Assembly: GCA_024402135.1 (NCBI GenBank)
Contig: JAKSJN010000008.1
Span: 58,661-122,660, forward strand
Direction: 5' to 3'
DNA from: Bacteroidales bacterium
GTDB taxonomy: Bacteria; Bacteroidota; Bacteroidia; Bacteroidales; UBA932
Length of the DNA stretch: 64,000 nt
Positions within the stretch are counted from its first letter, which is position 1, and each line of letters opens with the position of its first letter. The notes under the pieces are model-generated. The model worked only from the letters and a program-made list of their open reading frames with translations. It searched no databases and had not been told where the DNA came from. A program made the translations under genes and the position numbers. Below, piece by piece: positions 40,140 through 48,892 of this stretch.

Positions 40140-40982
40140 ATGTCAAGAATAAGAATGATCATTGCCTTGGCCGTCGCTCTCGTAAGTACAGCGGCGTGCA
40201 AGTCTGCATATGAGGTGATTCTCGAGGGTAATGATGTCGACTTGAAGTATGCCACTGCCTTCGACAACTACAATATCGGCAAGTATTCGAAGGCTGCCCG
40301 CATGTTCGAGTCGCTGTCTCCGCTCGTAAGGGGATCGGAAAGAGAGGATACCGTCCAGTACTACTGGGCACTCAGCAACTACAAGTACAAGGATTACTAC
40401 ACCGCTGAGACTAATTTCAATTCTTTCATCTCGACCTTCCCGCTCAGCCCGTTCACCGAGTCGGCGTCTTTCTATCGCATAGACTGTATGTTCAGGACGA
40501 CTCTGCGCTATGAGCTTGACCAGACTCCGACCCGAAAGACCGTTGCGGCCATCTCCGAGTATCTTACAGACTACCCTGAGAATCCATACATGGATGATTG
40601 CAACCGCATGCTTGACAATCTTGGTGACAGGCTTGACAAGAAGGCTTTCGAGAATGCGCGTCTGTATTACAAGATGGAGGATTACAAGGCGGCTACCGTT
40701 GCGCTGAAGAACGTGCTGAAGGACAATTCTGACAACAGATACCGCGAGGATATCCTTTACACGCTTGCGATGGCGTCCTACAAGTACGCAGATCTCAGCT
40801 ATACAGAGAAGCAGAAGGAAAGATTTCTCCTTTTCGTAGACGATTATCTTAACTTTGTAGGCGAGTATCCTGAGTCTGACTACAGAAGGGAACTGGATTC
40901 CCACTACCGCAGGGCTCAGCGTTTCCTCGGCCGCAACACCAGTATCCTCGATGCTTCTGTCGAGGCAGAAGAGGAGGAATAA
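40140..40982 (+). CDS. bamD: Outer membrane assembly lipoprotein BamD
   Basis: Essential lipoprotein of the BAM complex, which folds beta-barrel proteins into the outer membrane with BamA (48893). 280 residues, signal with lipobox TAAC (Cys20), then five TPR-like helix pairs: for example KYATAFDNYNIGKYSKAARM (about 36-55), YYTAETNFNSFISTFPLSPF (82-101) and the YLTDYPENPYMDD repeat. The charged tail ends in EAEEEE. It is followed by rpoZ, the standard order in the phylum. Confidence 0.93.
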   Translation: MSRIRMIIALAVALVSTAACKSAYEVILEGNDVDLKYATAFDNYNIGKYSKAARMFESLSPLVRGSEREDTVQYYWALSNYKYKDYYTAETNFNSFISTFPLSPFTESASFYRIDCMFRTTLRYELDQTPTRKTVAAISEYLTDYPENPYMDDCNRMLDNLGDRLDKKAFENARLYYKMEDYKAATVALKNVLKDNSDNRYREDILYTLAMASYKYADLSYTEKQKERFLLFVDDYLNFVGEYPESDYRRELDSHYRRAQRFLGRNTSILDASVEAEEEE

Positions 40983-41025
40983 AAAATTTTGAAACTTTCT
41001 GCGCGTGAGGCGCAGTACAAGAGAT

Positions 41026-41358
41026 ATGGACATCAAGAAAATACCTACAAACACCATCACCAGGGACATCAAGAGCCTGGCAGAGCCTACCGGCAACATC
41101 TATGAGTCGGTTGTGGTTCTCTACAAGAGAGCAAATCAGATTGCCATTGCAGAGAAGAAAGAGCTTAACAAGAAGCTCGAGGAATTCAAGAATGAGCGTG
41201 ACACCATGGAAGAGGTGTTCGAGAACAAGGAACAGATCGACATCTCAAAGCACTATGAGCGTCGTCCAAAACCGGATCTCGTAGCACTTTCCGAGTTTGA
41301 GAATGGCGAGCTTTACTACAGAAGAGCAAGAAAGGAAGAGGGAGAGGAAACTGAGTAA
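41026..41358 (+). CDS. rpoZ: RNA polymerase omega subunit (RpoZ/Rpb6-like)
   Basis: A 110-residue protein of the Bacteroidota omega type: the start MDIKKIPTNTITRDI, then NIYESVVVLYKRANQIA (about 28-44), matching the helical Rpb6 core that clamps beta-prime, then a Lys/Glu-rich extension. Position directly after bamD is conserved in the phylum. The ATG at 41026 is chosen because the in-frame GTG/TTG-type starts before it add residues foreign to the family. recN starts 6 bases after the stop; in relatives coaBC and a DUF4835 gene usually lie between. Confidence 0.88.
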   Translation: MDIKKIPTNTITRDIKSLAEPTGNIYESVVVLYKRANQIAIAEKKELNKKLEEFKNERDTMEEVFENKEQIDISKHYERRPKPDLVALSEFENGELYYRRARKEEGEETE

Positions 41359-41364
41359 TACTCG

Positions 41365-43053
41365 ATGCTGAAGACTTTAAGCGTAAAGAATTATGTATTG
41401 ATAGACTCTCTGGAGATTGATTTCCCAGAGGGCCTTATCATTATTACGGGACAGACAGGCGCCGGAAAGTCCATTCTTCTAGGTGCGTTGTCGCTTGTGA
41501 TGGGAGCAAAGGCGGATGCCTCGGCAATAGCTGAAGGCGCTGACAGCTGCGTTGTCGAGGCGGTTTTCGGCTGCAGCGAGAATGACACGGCAACACGCGA
41601 ACTGCTTGAGGCGAATGACCTCGAGTGGGACGGTGGCAGTCTCATCGTCCGCAGGGTGGTCTACCGCTCAGGCCGCTCGCGCTCATTCATCAATGACTGC
41701 CCGGTACAGCTCCAGCTGCTGTCGTCGGTCACATCACGTCTCATAGACATACATTCCCAGCATCAGAGCCTTCAGTTGTGTGACAGATCATTCCAACTGT
41801 CCGTTCTGGATCATTTTGCGGGCAATTCCGGCCTGCTCGCAGAATATAGGACACTTTGGAATGAACACCAGAAACTTGTCTCCGAACGCAAGGAACTTCG
41901 CCTTAAACTGGAACGGCTTTCCGCAGAGAAAGACTATAATGAAGCTCAGTTCCAGCAGCTGGACGAGGCCCGGCTTATCGAGGGTGAACTGGAGGAACTC
42001 GAGACTGAGCAGAGACAGCTGTCCAACGTCGAGGAGATCAAGGAGACGCTCTGCCGTGCGGAGTCGTCATTGGAGCCGGAGAGGGATGACTGCACATCCC
42101 CAAGCATGGCGTTGAAGGAATGTTCCAACATGCTTTCCCGCCTGAGAGAGTATCTTCCAGAGGCGGAAGAACTTTCATCAAGGCTTGATTCTGTCCGGAT
42201 CGAGCTTGATGACATAGCCTCGGAGATTTCTTCTTTGAATTCAGGCATGGATGCTTCTCCGGAAAGACTGGAGCAGGTTGAGGACCGTCTTGGACTCCTC
42301 TATGACCTGATGAAGAAACACAATTGCAGGACAATAGAGGAACTCGTCGAGACCAGAGAAAGGTATTCTTCGTACCTGTTCGATTCAGGAGACCTGCAGG
42401 ATAGACTTGATGCGGCCGATGCACGGATATCGGAACTCGAAAAACAGCTTGACAAGTCTGCAGAAGCCCTGAGCACCCGCAGAGCAGGAGCGGCTGGCCC
42501 GTTGGGAAAGGCTGTGACTGATTCTCTGGCATTTCTTGAACTTGACCGTGCGGTGTTTGAAATCCGCCTTGCGCCGGTACAGACAGGCCCTGATGGCCGC
42601 GATGCGGTATCCTTCCTCTTTACTTCTACCGGGCGTAATGCCGTTGATGTATCACGTTGTGCGTCAGGCGGTGAGATTTCACGTATAATGCTGAGCCTGA
42701 AGGCTCTCATGGCTGGACTCACAGCCATGCCTACGCTGATTTTCGATGAAATTGACACAGGCGTATCGGGCAGTGTTGCAGCCAAGATGGGCAATATGAT
42801 CTGCAGGATGGGACGGAGCATGCAGGTATTTGCCATCACTCATCTCCCTCAGGTAGCAGCCCAGGGTGATGCACACTATGTGGTAGAGAAAAAAACAGAG
42901 GGCGAAGGCAATGATGCCCGCACCCTCTCTCATATCCGTGAACTCGGTTCCGAGGAACGTGTATTTGAGGTTGCCCGTCTGCTCAGTGGTGCATCTCTCA
43001 GCGACGAGGCTGTCGCCAATGCCCGCGCCCTGCTGGCAGAATCAGGCCGCTGA
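41365..43053 (+). CDS. recN: DNA repair protein RecN
   Basis: SMC-like ATPase that helps repair double-strand breaks by bridging DNA. The 562-residue protein has Walker A GQTGAGKS (about 29-36) at the N-terminus, long coiled coils (about 155-230 and 275-375), and the C-terminal ATPase half with the signature CASGGEISRIMLS near 434 and Walker B TLIFDEIDTGVSG near 456. Length fits the family. The stop is 1 base from the convergent LysM gene, with no terminator between. Confidence 0.95.
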   Translation: MLKTLSVKNYVLIDSLEIDFPEGLIIITGQTGAGKSILLGALSLVMGAKADASAIAEGADSCVVEAVFGCSENDTATRELLEANDLEWDGGSLIVRRVVYRSGRSRSFINDCPVQLQLLSSVTSRLIDIHSQHQSLQLCDRSFQLSVLDHFAGNSGLLAEYRTLWNEHQKLVSERKELRLKLERLSAEKDYNEAQFQQLDEARLIEGELEELETEQRQLSNVEEIKETLCRAESSLEPERDDCTSPSMALKECSNMLSRLREYLPEAEELSSRLDSVRIELDDIASEISSLNSGMDASPERLEQVEDRLGLLYDLMKKHNCRTIEELVETRERYSSYLFDSGDLQDRLDAADARISELEKQLDKSAEALSTRRAGAAGPLGKAVTDSLAFLELDRAVFEIRLAPVQTGPDGRDAVSFLFTSTGRNAVDVSRCASGGEISRIMLSLKALMAGLTAMPTLIFDEIDTGVSGSVAAKMGNMICRMGRSMQVFAITHLPQVAAQGDAHYVVEKKTEGEGNDARTLSHIRELGSEERVFEVARLLSGASLSDEAVANARALLAESGR

Positions 43054-43054
43054 T

Positions 43055-44728
43055 CTATCTTACGCTTACCAGTCTGATATCGTATCCTCTGTCGAACAGG
43101 ATGCGTCTTACTGCTGTGTTTACGGCACTGCCGCTTGCACTGTTGACGAATTGCAGGTCGGTCTGAAGTCCGTGTGCCCTTGTTCCAGCCAGTCTCTTTG
43201 CCCAGTTCCTTCCATTTTCCGCGCAGGCCTTCACCATCTGGTAGGTCGAGTCATATCCCTGGAACGCAAACGGACCAGGCTCGGCATTATACAGGGCGCG
43301 ATAGGTCATAAGGAAGTCCATTACCTTAGGCTCGCTGTAATCGACGAAATACTGTGTGCAGATATGCATTCTGGTAGTGTGGAACTGCTCTACATCGATT
43401 GTATCGAAGTTTCGTACCTTGGCAAGGCAGTAGGATACGGCATCATGCTTGCGGACGTTGAGCAGGCTGACGTTTCTGATAGCGTCGTTTACGAATGCTT
43501 CACTCTCGGATGCAATTACAACCCTTGTCACTCCGTCCTTGCTTGAAAGGTTCTCCATCCTGTTTATGACGTCGCGGCCTTCAAGGATTCCGTAGCTGAG
43601 CAAGGTGTAGTTGACGTGACTGCTGTCCATGCGTGCCTTGAGCATCGCTGCATTACCAGTGAGGGCTTTGCTCTTTTCAGTAACGAGTATGACCTTGTCC
43701 GATGGTGCAATTTCCTCGCGGAGCCATGATACAAGCTCTCTTGCCTGCATTTCTGCCGAACATGGCAGCTGTACCATATTGCTGTTGGTTGCTGCAAGGC
43801 TTGCTACTTTCTGTTCGAGAGGGGATACGATCACTGAGTTATCCTGACATTTCTCAAGGGCCTTGGCTACGTCAGCGCTGGTGATCGGTCCGATGACGAG
43901 ATCGCTTCTGTTGAAGTCGGCTGTCTCTGCCGGCATTGCTCCATGGGCACAGTCGAACACATCCATCCTGACCTTTATTCCTTCTGCTTCGAGGTCGCGC
44001 AAGGCAACGAGTGCGCCGCAGTAGAAATCATAAGGGTTCTCTGCCGGCTGTCCCTTCGAATCCAGAGGGAGAATGAGGCTCATGTTGACTTTGTCTTTCT
44101 TTCCGAAGCTGAAGAGGTCATCCCAGACCGAACCATTGTCATTCTGGGTGTTGCTTTCTGCTACGGCTGTCTCTTCGATATATGGAACGCCTGTGCCGCT
44201 GGCTGTTGCTGGCTGGCTTGCCGAAGGCTTGTAGTTGCGAGGAATCCTGATCTGCTGGCGGCGGCTGACTGACTGTGATGTCATACCGTTGAACTCCATG
44301 ATCACATCGGCCGGCACTCCGTATTTCGCTGAGATGGTTGCCATGTCCTCGAACCATTTTACCGTATGTACTATGTATTCGGTCTCGCTCTGGCTGGATG
44401 GTGACGATGTTTCGACGTGAGAGGCTGAACTGTCCGATGACGTCGGGATGAGGATTATCTGGTTTTTCTTGAGTCCTTCGGTTTCCAGGTTGAGAGCCTT
44501 GTTTGCTGCACAGATATCCTCGACGCTGACTCCGTAGGCCTTGCTGATGGAGTACAGTGTCTGTCGCTCAAGTACGACGTGTGAATAGAAGACTTCGCCG
44601 GCGGCGTTCTTGGTCTTCTCCTTCGAAACGGTAACGGGAGTTGCCACATAGTTGTCATCCTGAGCCTTTGCGTTATAAGAGCACAGGCTCATTCCGATCA
44701 GGAATACAGTCAGTATCTTCTTCATCAT
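43055..44728 (-). CDS. Exported protein with two LysM domains and a periplasmic-binding-protein fold
   Basis: 557 residues: signal peptide (1-22, ending NAKAQ), LysM 1 (about 48-94, VVLERQTLYSISKAYGVSVE), a Ser-rich linker, LysM 2 (about 111-158, HTVKWFEDMATISAKYGVPA), another linker, then a type 1 binding-protein domain (about 210-557) resembling leucine/amino-acid binding proteins. LysM binds peptidoglycan. The C-terminal domain could be a sensor or a structural adaptor, as in LpoA-type activators of cell-wall synthases; this comparison is an inference. It follows the glycosyltransferase gene by 3 bases. The second Met (44725) is an equal start. Confidence 0.82.
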   Translation of the reverse strand: MMKKILTVFLIGMSLCSYNAKAQDDNYVATPVTVSKEKTKNAAGEVFYSHVVLERQTLYSISKAYGVSVEDICAANKALNLETEGLKKNQIILIPTSSDSSASHVETSSPSSQSETEYIVHTVKWFEDMATISAKYGVPADVIMEFNGMTSQSVSRRQQIRIPRNYKPSASQPATASGTGVPYIEETAVAESNTQNDNGSVWDDLFSFGKKDKVNMSLILPLDSKGQPAENPYDFYCGALVALRDLEAEGIKVRMDVFDCAHGAMPAETADFNRSDLVIGPITSADVAKALEKCQDNSVIVSPLEQKVASLAATNSNMVQLPCSAEMQARELVSWLREEIAPSDKVILVTEKSKALTGNAAMLKARMDSSHVNYTLLSYGILEGRDVINRMENLSSKDGVTRVVIASESEAFVNDAIRNVSLLNVRKHDAVSYCLAKVRNFDTIDVEQFHTTRMHICTQYFVDYSEPKVMDFLMTYRALYNAEPGPFAFQGYDSTYQMVKACAENGRNWAKRLAGTRAHGLQTDLQFVNSASGSAVNTAVRRILFDRGYDIRLVSVR

Positions 44729-44731
44729 ATT

Positions 44732-45853
44732 CTACAGTTCGTTCTGGAAGGAAATCAGGTCATCGCAGAATGCTTTCCATGACAATCTCTGCTTTTCCTT
44801 TCTTATGTTCCCGATGCAGCCTGTCCTCAGGCTTTCATCGCTGAAATATCTTTCAATGTCCCGGAGTATGCATTCCGGATCCGGTTTCTCACTCACAAGA
44901 CCCGTGCCTGTGTCTCCGATTGCCTCCCTTAAGCCACCTACGTCAGTCACAATCATAGGAACCTCGAAATGGTAGGAAACAGAGCTGATTCCGCTCTGGG
45001 TTGCACTGCGGTAAGGGAGTACTGTGACATCCGCCGCCGAGAAGTATTTCTTTACCTCGGAATCGCGGATATATTGCGGATACAGGAAAATCCTTTCCTT
45101 GGCTCCGCTCCCGTCTATTATCTCCTGATACTTGTCGAAAGAGCCGTAGGGCTCGCCGGCTACTATCAACTGGTAGTCTTCGGGAAGCCTGCTGAATGCC
45201 TCCAGAAGTATGTCCAGGCCCTTGTACTGGCGTATGAGTCCGAAAAAGAGAATATTCTTCTTCCCGTGAGGTATGCCCAGTGAATCTTCGGCCTCGGCCC
45301 TGCCCATCTTTGCTCCGAAATGAGAATAGAGCGGATGTGGGTGTATCATGAATCGGGCATCCGGTTTGAATCTGAGCAGGTCATCTGCAACCTCATGACA
45401 CATCGTGACGTATCCTGTACAGCCTCCGAGGAAGTATCTGGTAAACGGCTTGTCGATGATCCGTGGTTCGTGGGGAATGACGTTGTCCAGAATAGCCACG
45501 ACCTTGCACTTTTTCTTCATATGTCTGGCCACGAGTCCGAGAGAAGGACCGAACCAGGACATCCAGTAGCGCATTATCAGTAGGTCGGGCTCCCATGCCG
45601 CGATTTTCTTCGCGGTAGTGATCCAGGTAAAAGGATTGGCCGTATCCAGCAGAGCTTCAGACTCTACGGGTACGGCCTCGTCGTCCTTTGTAACGTACTG
45701 TGTCTTTCCTGGGAAGAGGAAGTCGGGGTACTGGCGTGTGAAATTGAATGCCTTGACCATGTGATCCTTGCCCAGTTCGTCAAATATGTTTGCGTTAAAC
45801 TGGGAGATCCCTCCTCTGTAAGGGTAGAAACAGGACAGTATCGCTATCTTCAA
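44732..45853 (-). CDS. Glycosyltransferase family 4 protein
   Basis: 373-residue GT-B fold enzyme that probably transfers a sugar from an activated donor. The N-terminal domain starts CFYPYRGGISQFNAN (acceptor side); the C-terminal donor domain has ILFFGLIRQYKGLDILLEAF (about 206-225) and the nucleotide-sugar motif RSATQSGISSVSYHFEVPM (about 290-308) with VTDVGGLREAI following. No membrane segment is visible. The sugar and acceptor are unknown. It sits between the Skp-like lipoprotein and LysM genes with 2-3-base gaps, so an envelope glycan is a fair guess. Confidence 0.88.
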   Translation of the reverse strand: MKIAILSCFYPYRGGISQFNANIFDELGKDHMVKAFNFTRQYPDFLFPGKTQYVTKDDEAVPVESEALLDTANPFTWITTAKKIAAWEPDLLIMRYWMSWFGPSLGLVARHMKKKCKVVAILDNVIPHEPRIIDKPFTRYFLGGCTGYVTMCHEVADDLLRFKPDARFMIHPHPLYSHFGAKMGRAEAEDSLGIPHGKKNILFFGLIRQYKGLDILLEAFSRLPEDYQLIVAGEPYGSFDKYQEIIDGSGAKERIFLYPQYIRDSEVKKYFSAADVTVLPYRSATQSGISSVSYHFEVPMIVTDVGGLREAIGDTGTGLVSEKPDPECILRDIERYFSDESLRTGCIGNIRKEKQRLSWKAFCDDLISFQNEL

Positions 45854-45855
45854 TA

Positions 45856-46455
45856 TTACTGATTCTTGGTCTTCTGGTACTCGGCGTTGAGGCCGGCGAT
45901 GACAGCGTCAGTGATGTCGAACTCTGCTGATCCAGCGGCAACAGGTGCAGGAAGGAGACCTCCCTGGGTGCTGATGATCATTGCATACTGCTTTTCCTCG
46001 TTGAGCTTGTCAAGGTACTGCTTGATTGCGTCAGCAATCTGGTTCATGACTACTGCTGACTCCTCCTGCATCTCAGCCTGCTTCTGTGCATAGTAGTTCT
46101 CGAACTCCTGCTGCTGCTGAGCGAGCTTCTGGCTCTGCTGCTCTGCTACCGAGCGGATGATGGTACCCTTGTTGATCTTATCCTGGAAAGCGTTGACGTC
46201 GCTCTGGAGCTTGTTGCCGCGGCGGTTGAGCTCCTGCTCGATGCTCTGAGCCTTGGTCTCTACGACGCTGCTGAGGTCGCTTGCCATGTCGTACTCGTCA
46301 AGTACTCTGTCAAGATTGAAATATACGATAGAACCTTTCTGTGCTACGGGTGCTGCAGCGCTTTCGGTGCCGGTAGCCGGAGCCTGGTTGGTGCATGCGC
46401 CGCAGAGCATTGCTGCAGCGGCGAATACGCTGAGGATAAGAGTGTTTCTTTTCAT
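45856..46455 (-). CDS. Skp/OmpH-like lipoprotein
   Basis: 199 residues with lipobox LCGAC (Cys21). The mature part, after a Pro/Ala linker, has a strand KGSIVYFNLDRVLDEYD and then a long Gln-rich coiled coil (about 80-140, SQKLAQQQQEFENYYAQKQAE), ending in beta strands, the OmpH/Skp pattern. Skp chaperones unfolded outer-membrane proteins. Being a lipoprotein it would work at a membrane. The ATG at 46455 starts the signal; upstream frame passes through the promoter box at 46495-46502. The bamA-linked Skp at 51527 is a second member. Confidence 0.85.
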   Translation of the reverse strand: MKRNTLILSVFAAAAMLCGACTNQAPATGTESAAAPVAQKGSIVYFNLDRVLDEYDMASDLSSVVETKAQSIEQELNRRGNKLQSDVNAFQDKINKGTIIRSVAEQQSQKLAQQQQEFENYYAQKQAEMQEESAVVMNQIADAIKQYLDKLNEEKQYAMIISTQGGLLPAPVAAGSAEFDITDAVIAGLNAEYQKTKNQ

Positions 46456-46494
46456 TGTATCTTTGTTTTTATTATATCGTTGTGAAAGTGACCG

Positions 46495-46502
46495 CAAATA
46501 TA
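46495..46502 (-). promoter_or_regulatory. -7 box TATATTTG for the Skp-like lipoprotein gene
   Basis: Minus-strand TATATTTG directly downstream of the pdxJ stop; leader about 34 bases. It begins the Skp-glycosyltransferase-LysM unit. Confidence 0.6.
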
Positions 46503-46503
46503 G

Positions 46504-47223
46504 TTATTTTATCTCAATCTTAGACAGATAAGCCTTTACGGTTTTTTCGAGGCCGAGGTAAAGCGCGTCGCAGATGAGAGCATGGCCGATGCTAACTTCG
46601 TCGGTCCATGGAATGGTCTGGATAAAATACTCGAGGTTCTCAAGGCTGAGATCGTGACCTGCGTTGAGGCCGAGCCCGCATCTGCGTGCCTCCTCTGCCG
46701 TACGGAGATAGTCGGCGATGGCCTTCTCGCGGTCTTCAGGGTACAACTCGGCATAGCCGGCGGTATAGAGTTCGACGCGGTCTGCGCCGCATTCCTTTGC
46801 TCCTGCAGCCATCTCCGGAACAGGGTCGATGAAAATGGATACCCTGATGCCTTTGCTGTGGAAAGTCCTGCACATCTCAGTCAGGAACTCCTTGTGGCGT
46901 ATGGTGTCCCAGCCTGCGTTCGAAGTGAGCGCATCCGGTCCGTCAGGAACGAGCGTCACCTGGTCAGGAACAACCTCCATCACGAGATCCACGAAACTGT
47001 CGATTGGATTTCCTTCTATGTTGAGCTCGGTCTTCACAAGTTTCCTGAGCCCTCTGACGTCGTCGTATCTGATATGTCTTGCATCCGGTCTTGGGTGCAC
47101 GGTGATTCCGTGTGCTCCAAAGCCCTCGATGTCGACTGCAGCCTTGAGAACGTCAGGCATGTTTCCACCTCGTGCGTTGCGGATAGTGGCAATCTTGTTT
47201 ATGTTAACGCTTAATCTTGTCAT
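46504..47223 (-). CDS. pdxJ: Pyridoxine 5'-phosphate synthase
   Basis: Condenses 1-deoxyxylulose 5-phosphate with 3-amino-2-oxopropyl phosphate to pyridoxine 5'-phosphate, for vitamin B6 synthesis. The 239-residue TIM barrel starts RLSVNINKIATIRNARGG, has HPRPDARHIRYDDV at about 42-55 and GLNAGHDLSLENL near 195, matching the family throughout. Promoter box at 47247-47254. nadK is divergent. Confidence 0.95.
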   Translation of the reverse strand: MTRLSVNINKIATIRNARGGNMPDVLKAAVDIEGFGAHGITVHPRPDARHIRYDDVRGLRKLVKTELNIEGNPIDSFVDLVMEVVPDQVTLVPDGPDALTSNAGWDTIRHKEFLTEMCRTFHSKGIRVSIFIDPVPEMAAGAKECGADRVELYTAGYAELYPEDREKAIADYLRTAEEARRCGLGLNAGHDLSLENLEYFIQTIPWTDEVSIGHALICDALYLGLEKTVKAYLSKIEIK

Positions 47224-47246
47224 TGTCTCTGACTGTTATAACCCGA

Positions 47247-47254
47247 CAAAAGTA
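47247..47254 (-). promoter_or_regulatory. -7 box TACTTTTG for pdxJ
   Basis: Minus-strand TACTTTTG matches TAnnTTTG; leader about 19 bases to the ATG at 47223. Confidence 0.55.
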
Positions 47255-47287
47255 AACAATTCGTGCCGAAATCTTGAATAAAGTTCC

Positions 47288-47295
47288 TATTTTTG
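47288..47295 (+). promoter_or_regulatory. -7 box TATTTTTG for nadK
   Basis: Matches TAnnTTTG; leader about 24 bases to the ATG at 47324. Starts the nadK-uppS unit. Confidence 0.55.
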
Positions 47296-47323
47296 ACATT
47301 TATTATATGAATCATCAGGAATA

Positions 47324-48142
47324 ATGAGCAAAAGATACGCCATATTCACAAAGCAGCGGCCGCATGAGAACAGCAGGATGGAGGCATTTTTCTCCCGCCT
47401 TGAGGCTGAGGGCTGCGAGCTGTACGGGATAAACGGGGCAGAAGATCTCCTTCCGGATACCGATGCCCTCATAAGCGTAGGAGGAGATGGTACGTTCCTT
47501 TCTTCGGCGGCGATGGCTGCGCCGCTCGGGCTGCCGGTACTTGGCGTGAACACCGGCCGTCTGGGCTTCCTTTCGGAGTATTCGCCTGAAGAACTTGTCG
47601 AACCTCTGCTCGCGGGAGAGTATGAGATAGAGCATCGTGCAATGTTATGCGCTGATCCGCTTGGAACGACCCCTCTCCCTGGCAGTGAATGGGCGGCACT
47701 CAACGAGGTGGCAGTCCACCGTTACGGTACCTCGATACTGGAGATAGACATAACAGTCGACGGCATAAATCTTCCGACTTACTGGGCAGACGGCCTTCTT
47801 GTCGCCACCAGTTCCGGTTCGACTGCGTATTCACTCAGTGCAGGCGGACCTATCTGCACTCCAGACACCAAGGTTCTGGTCATAACCCCTATTGCGCCGC
47901 ATAATCTCAATGTGCGTCCACTGGTTGTTCCGGAGTCTTCGCGTGTCGAGATTTCGGTACGTACACGGGATTCGGAAGTCATGGTCACCATGGACAACCG
48001 CAAGGTCCTGATGCCTTCGCCTAATGGCGTGGTTGTAACAGTGGCACATTTTTCGCTTAAGAGAATCCGACTCAACAGGTCAAACTTTTTCACAGCGCTC
48101 CGGAAGAAGCTCTTCTGGGGTGAAGATGCAAGGAATAACTGA
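47324..48142 (+). CDS. nadK: NAD kinase
   Basis: Phosphorylates NAD to NADP in the cytoplasm. The 272-residue protein has the family signature SVGGDGTFLSSA at about 51-62, NTGRLGFLSEY near 76, NEVAVHRYGT near 127 and TSSGSTAYSLSAGGP near 164. All substrate-binding blocks are present. It precedes uppS by 3 bases. Confidence 0.95.
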   Translation: MSKRYAIFTKQRPHENSRMEAFFSRLEAEGCELYGINGAEDLLPDTDALISVGGDGTFLSSAAMAAPLGLPVLGVNTGRLGFLSEYSPEELVEPLLAGEYEIEHRAMLCADPLGTTPLPGSEWAALNEVAVHRYGTSILEIDITVDGINLPTYWADGLLVATSSGSTAYSLSAGGPICTPDTKVLVITPIAPHNLNVRPLVVPESSRVEISVRTRDSEVMVTMDNRKVLMPSPNGVVVTVAHFSLKRIRLNRSNFFTALRKKLFWGEDARNN

Positions 48143-48145
48143 TTT

Positions 48146-48853
48146 ATGGAGAAAAGAATACCACGACACGTGTCCATGATCATGGACGGCAATGGAAGAT
48201 GGGCCCGCGAAAGAGGGAAAGAAAGAGTTTATGGACACTTTGAAGGTGTGGAAAGCGTGCGCGCCTGCACCGAAACGGCTGTGGAGGCCGGCGTGGAGTA
48301 TCTTTCTCTTTTTGCGTTCTCGGAAGAGAACTGGGGCCGTCCGGAAGCCGAAGTGACCACCCTCATGGAACTGATGGCTTCGTCAATGATCAATGAACGT
48401 GACACATTCATGGCAAATGGCATACGCTTCAGGGTCCTTGGAAATCTCAGCCGCCTCTCGGAAAAACTCCGCGCCGCCATCGACGAGATGGAAAAGGCGA
48501 CATCGGAGAACACACGCCTGACCCTGATCATTTTCCTCAGCTACAGTGGCAAGTGGGATATCATGCAGGCCGCAAAGCGCCTTGCCGCCGATTATGCAGG
48601 CCGTGAGGACGAAATGGCCGGACTGGACATCAGCTCCTTTGACAAGTATCTGGTTACAGCCGGTATCCCGGATCCTGATCTCATAGTCCGAACATCCGGA
48701 GAACAGCGTATCAGCAACTATCTCCTTTGGCAGAGCGCTTATTCCGAGTTCTATTTTACAGATATCCTCTGGCCGGACTTCCGGAGAGAACAGTTTCTGG
48801 CCGCTATCGAAGACTATGCCGGCCGTGACAGACGCTATGGAAAAGTCAAATAA
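48146..48853 (+). CDS. uppS: Undecaprenyl-diphosphate synthase (isoprenyl transferase)
   Basis: Elongates farnesyl diphosphate with cis-isoprene units to C55-PP, the lipid carrier used by MraY and MurG. The 235-residue protein shows MIMDGNGRWARERG (about 11-24, catalytic Asp in MDGN), FAFSEENWGRP near 57 and DLIVRTSGEQRISNYLLWQ near 173, all diagnostic. The bamA promoter box lies just after its stop. Confidence 0.95.
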   Translation: MEKRIPRHVSMIMDGNGRWARERGKERVYGHFEGVESVRACTETAVEAGVEYLSLFAFSEENWGRPEAEVTTLMELMASSMINERDTFMANGIRFRVLGNLSRLSEKLRAAIDEMEKATSENTRLTLIIFLSYSGKWDIMQAAKRLAADYAGREDEMAGLDISSFDKYLVTAGIPDPDLIVRTSGEQRISNYLLWQSAYSEFYFTDILWPDFRREQFLAAIEDYAGRDRRYGKVK

Positions 48854-48858
48854 TTCCT

Positions 48859-48866
48859 TATATTTG
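48859..48866 (+). promoter_or_regulatory. -7 box TATATTTG for bamA
   Basis: Full TAnnTTTG match. A start point near 48871 leaves about 7 bases before the ATG at 48878 but 22 before the ATG at 48893, which favours the second. Confidence 0.6.
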
Positions 48867-48892
48867 CAAGTTGTTAGATGAAAGGATATTTG

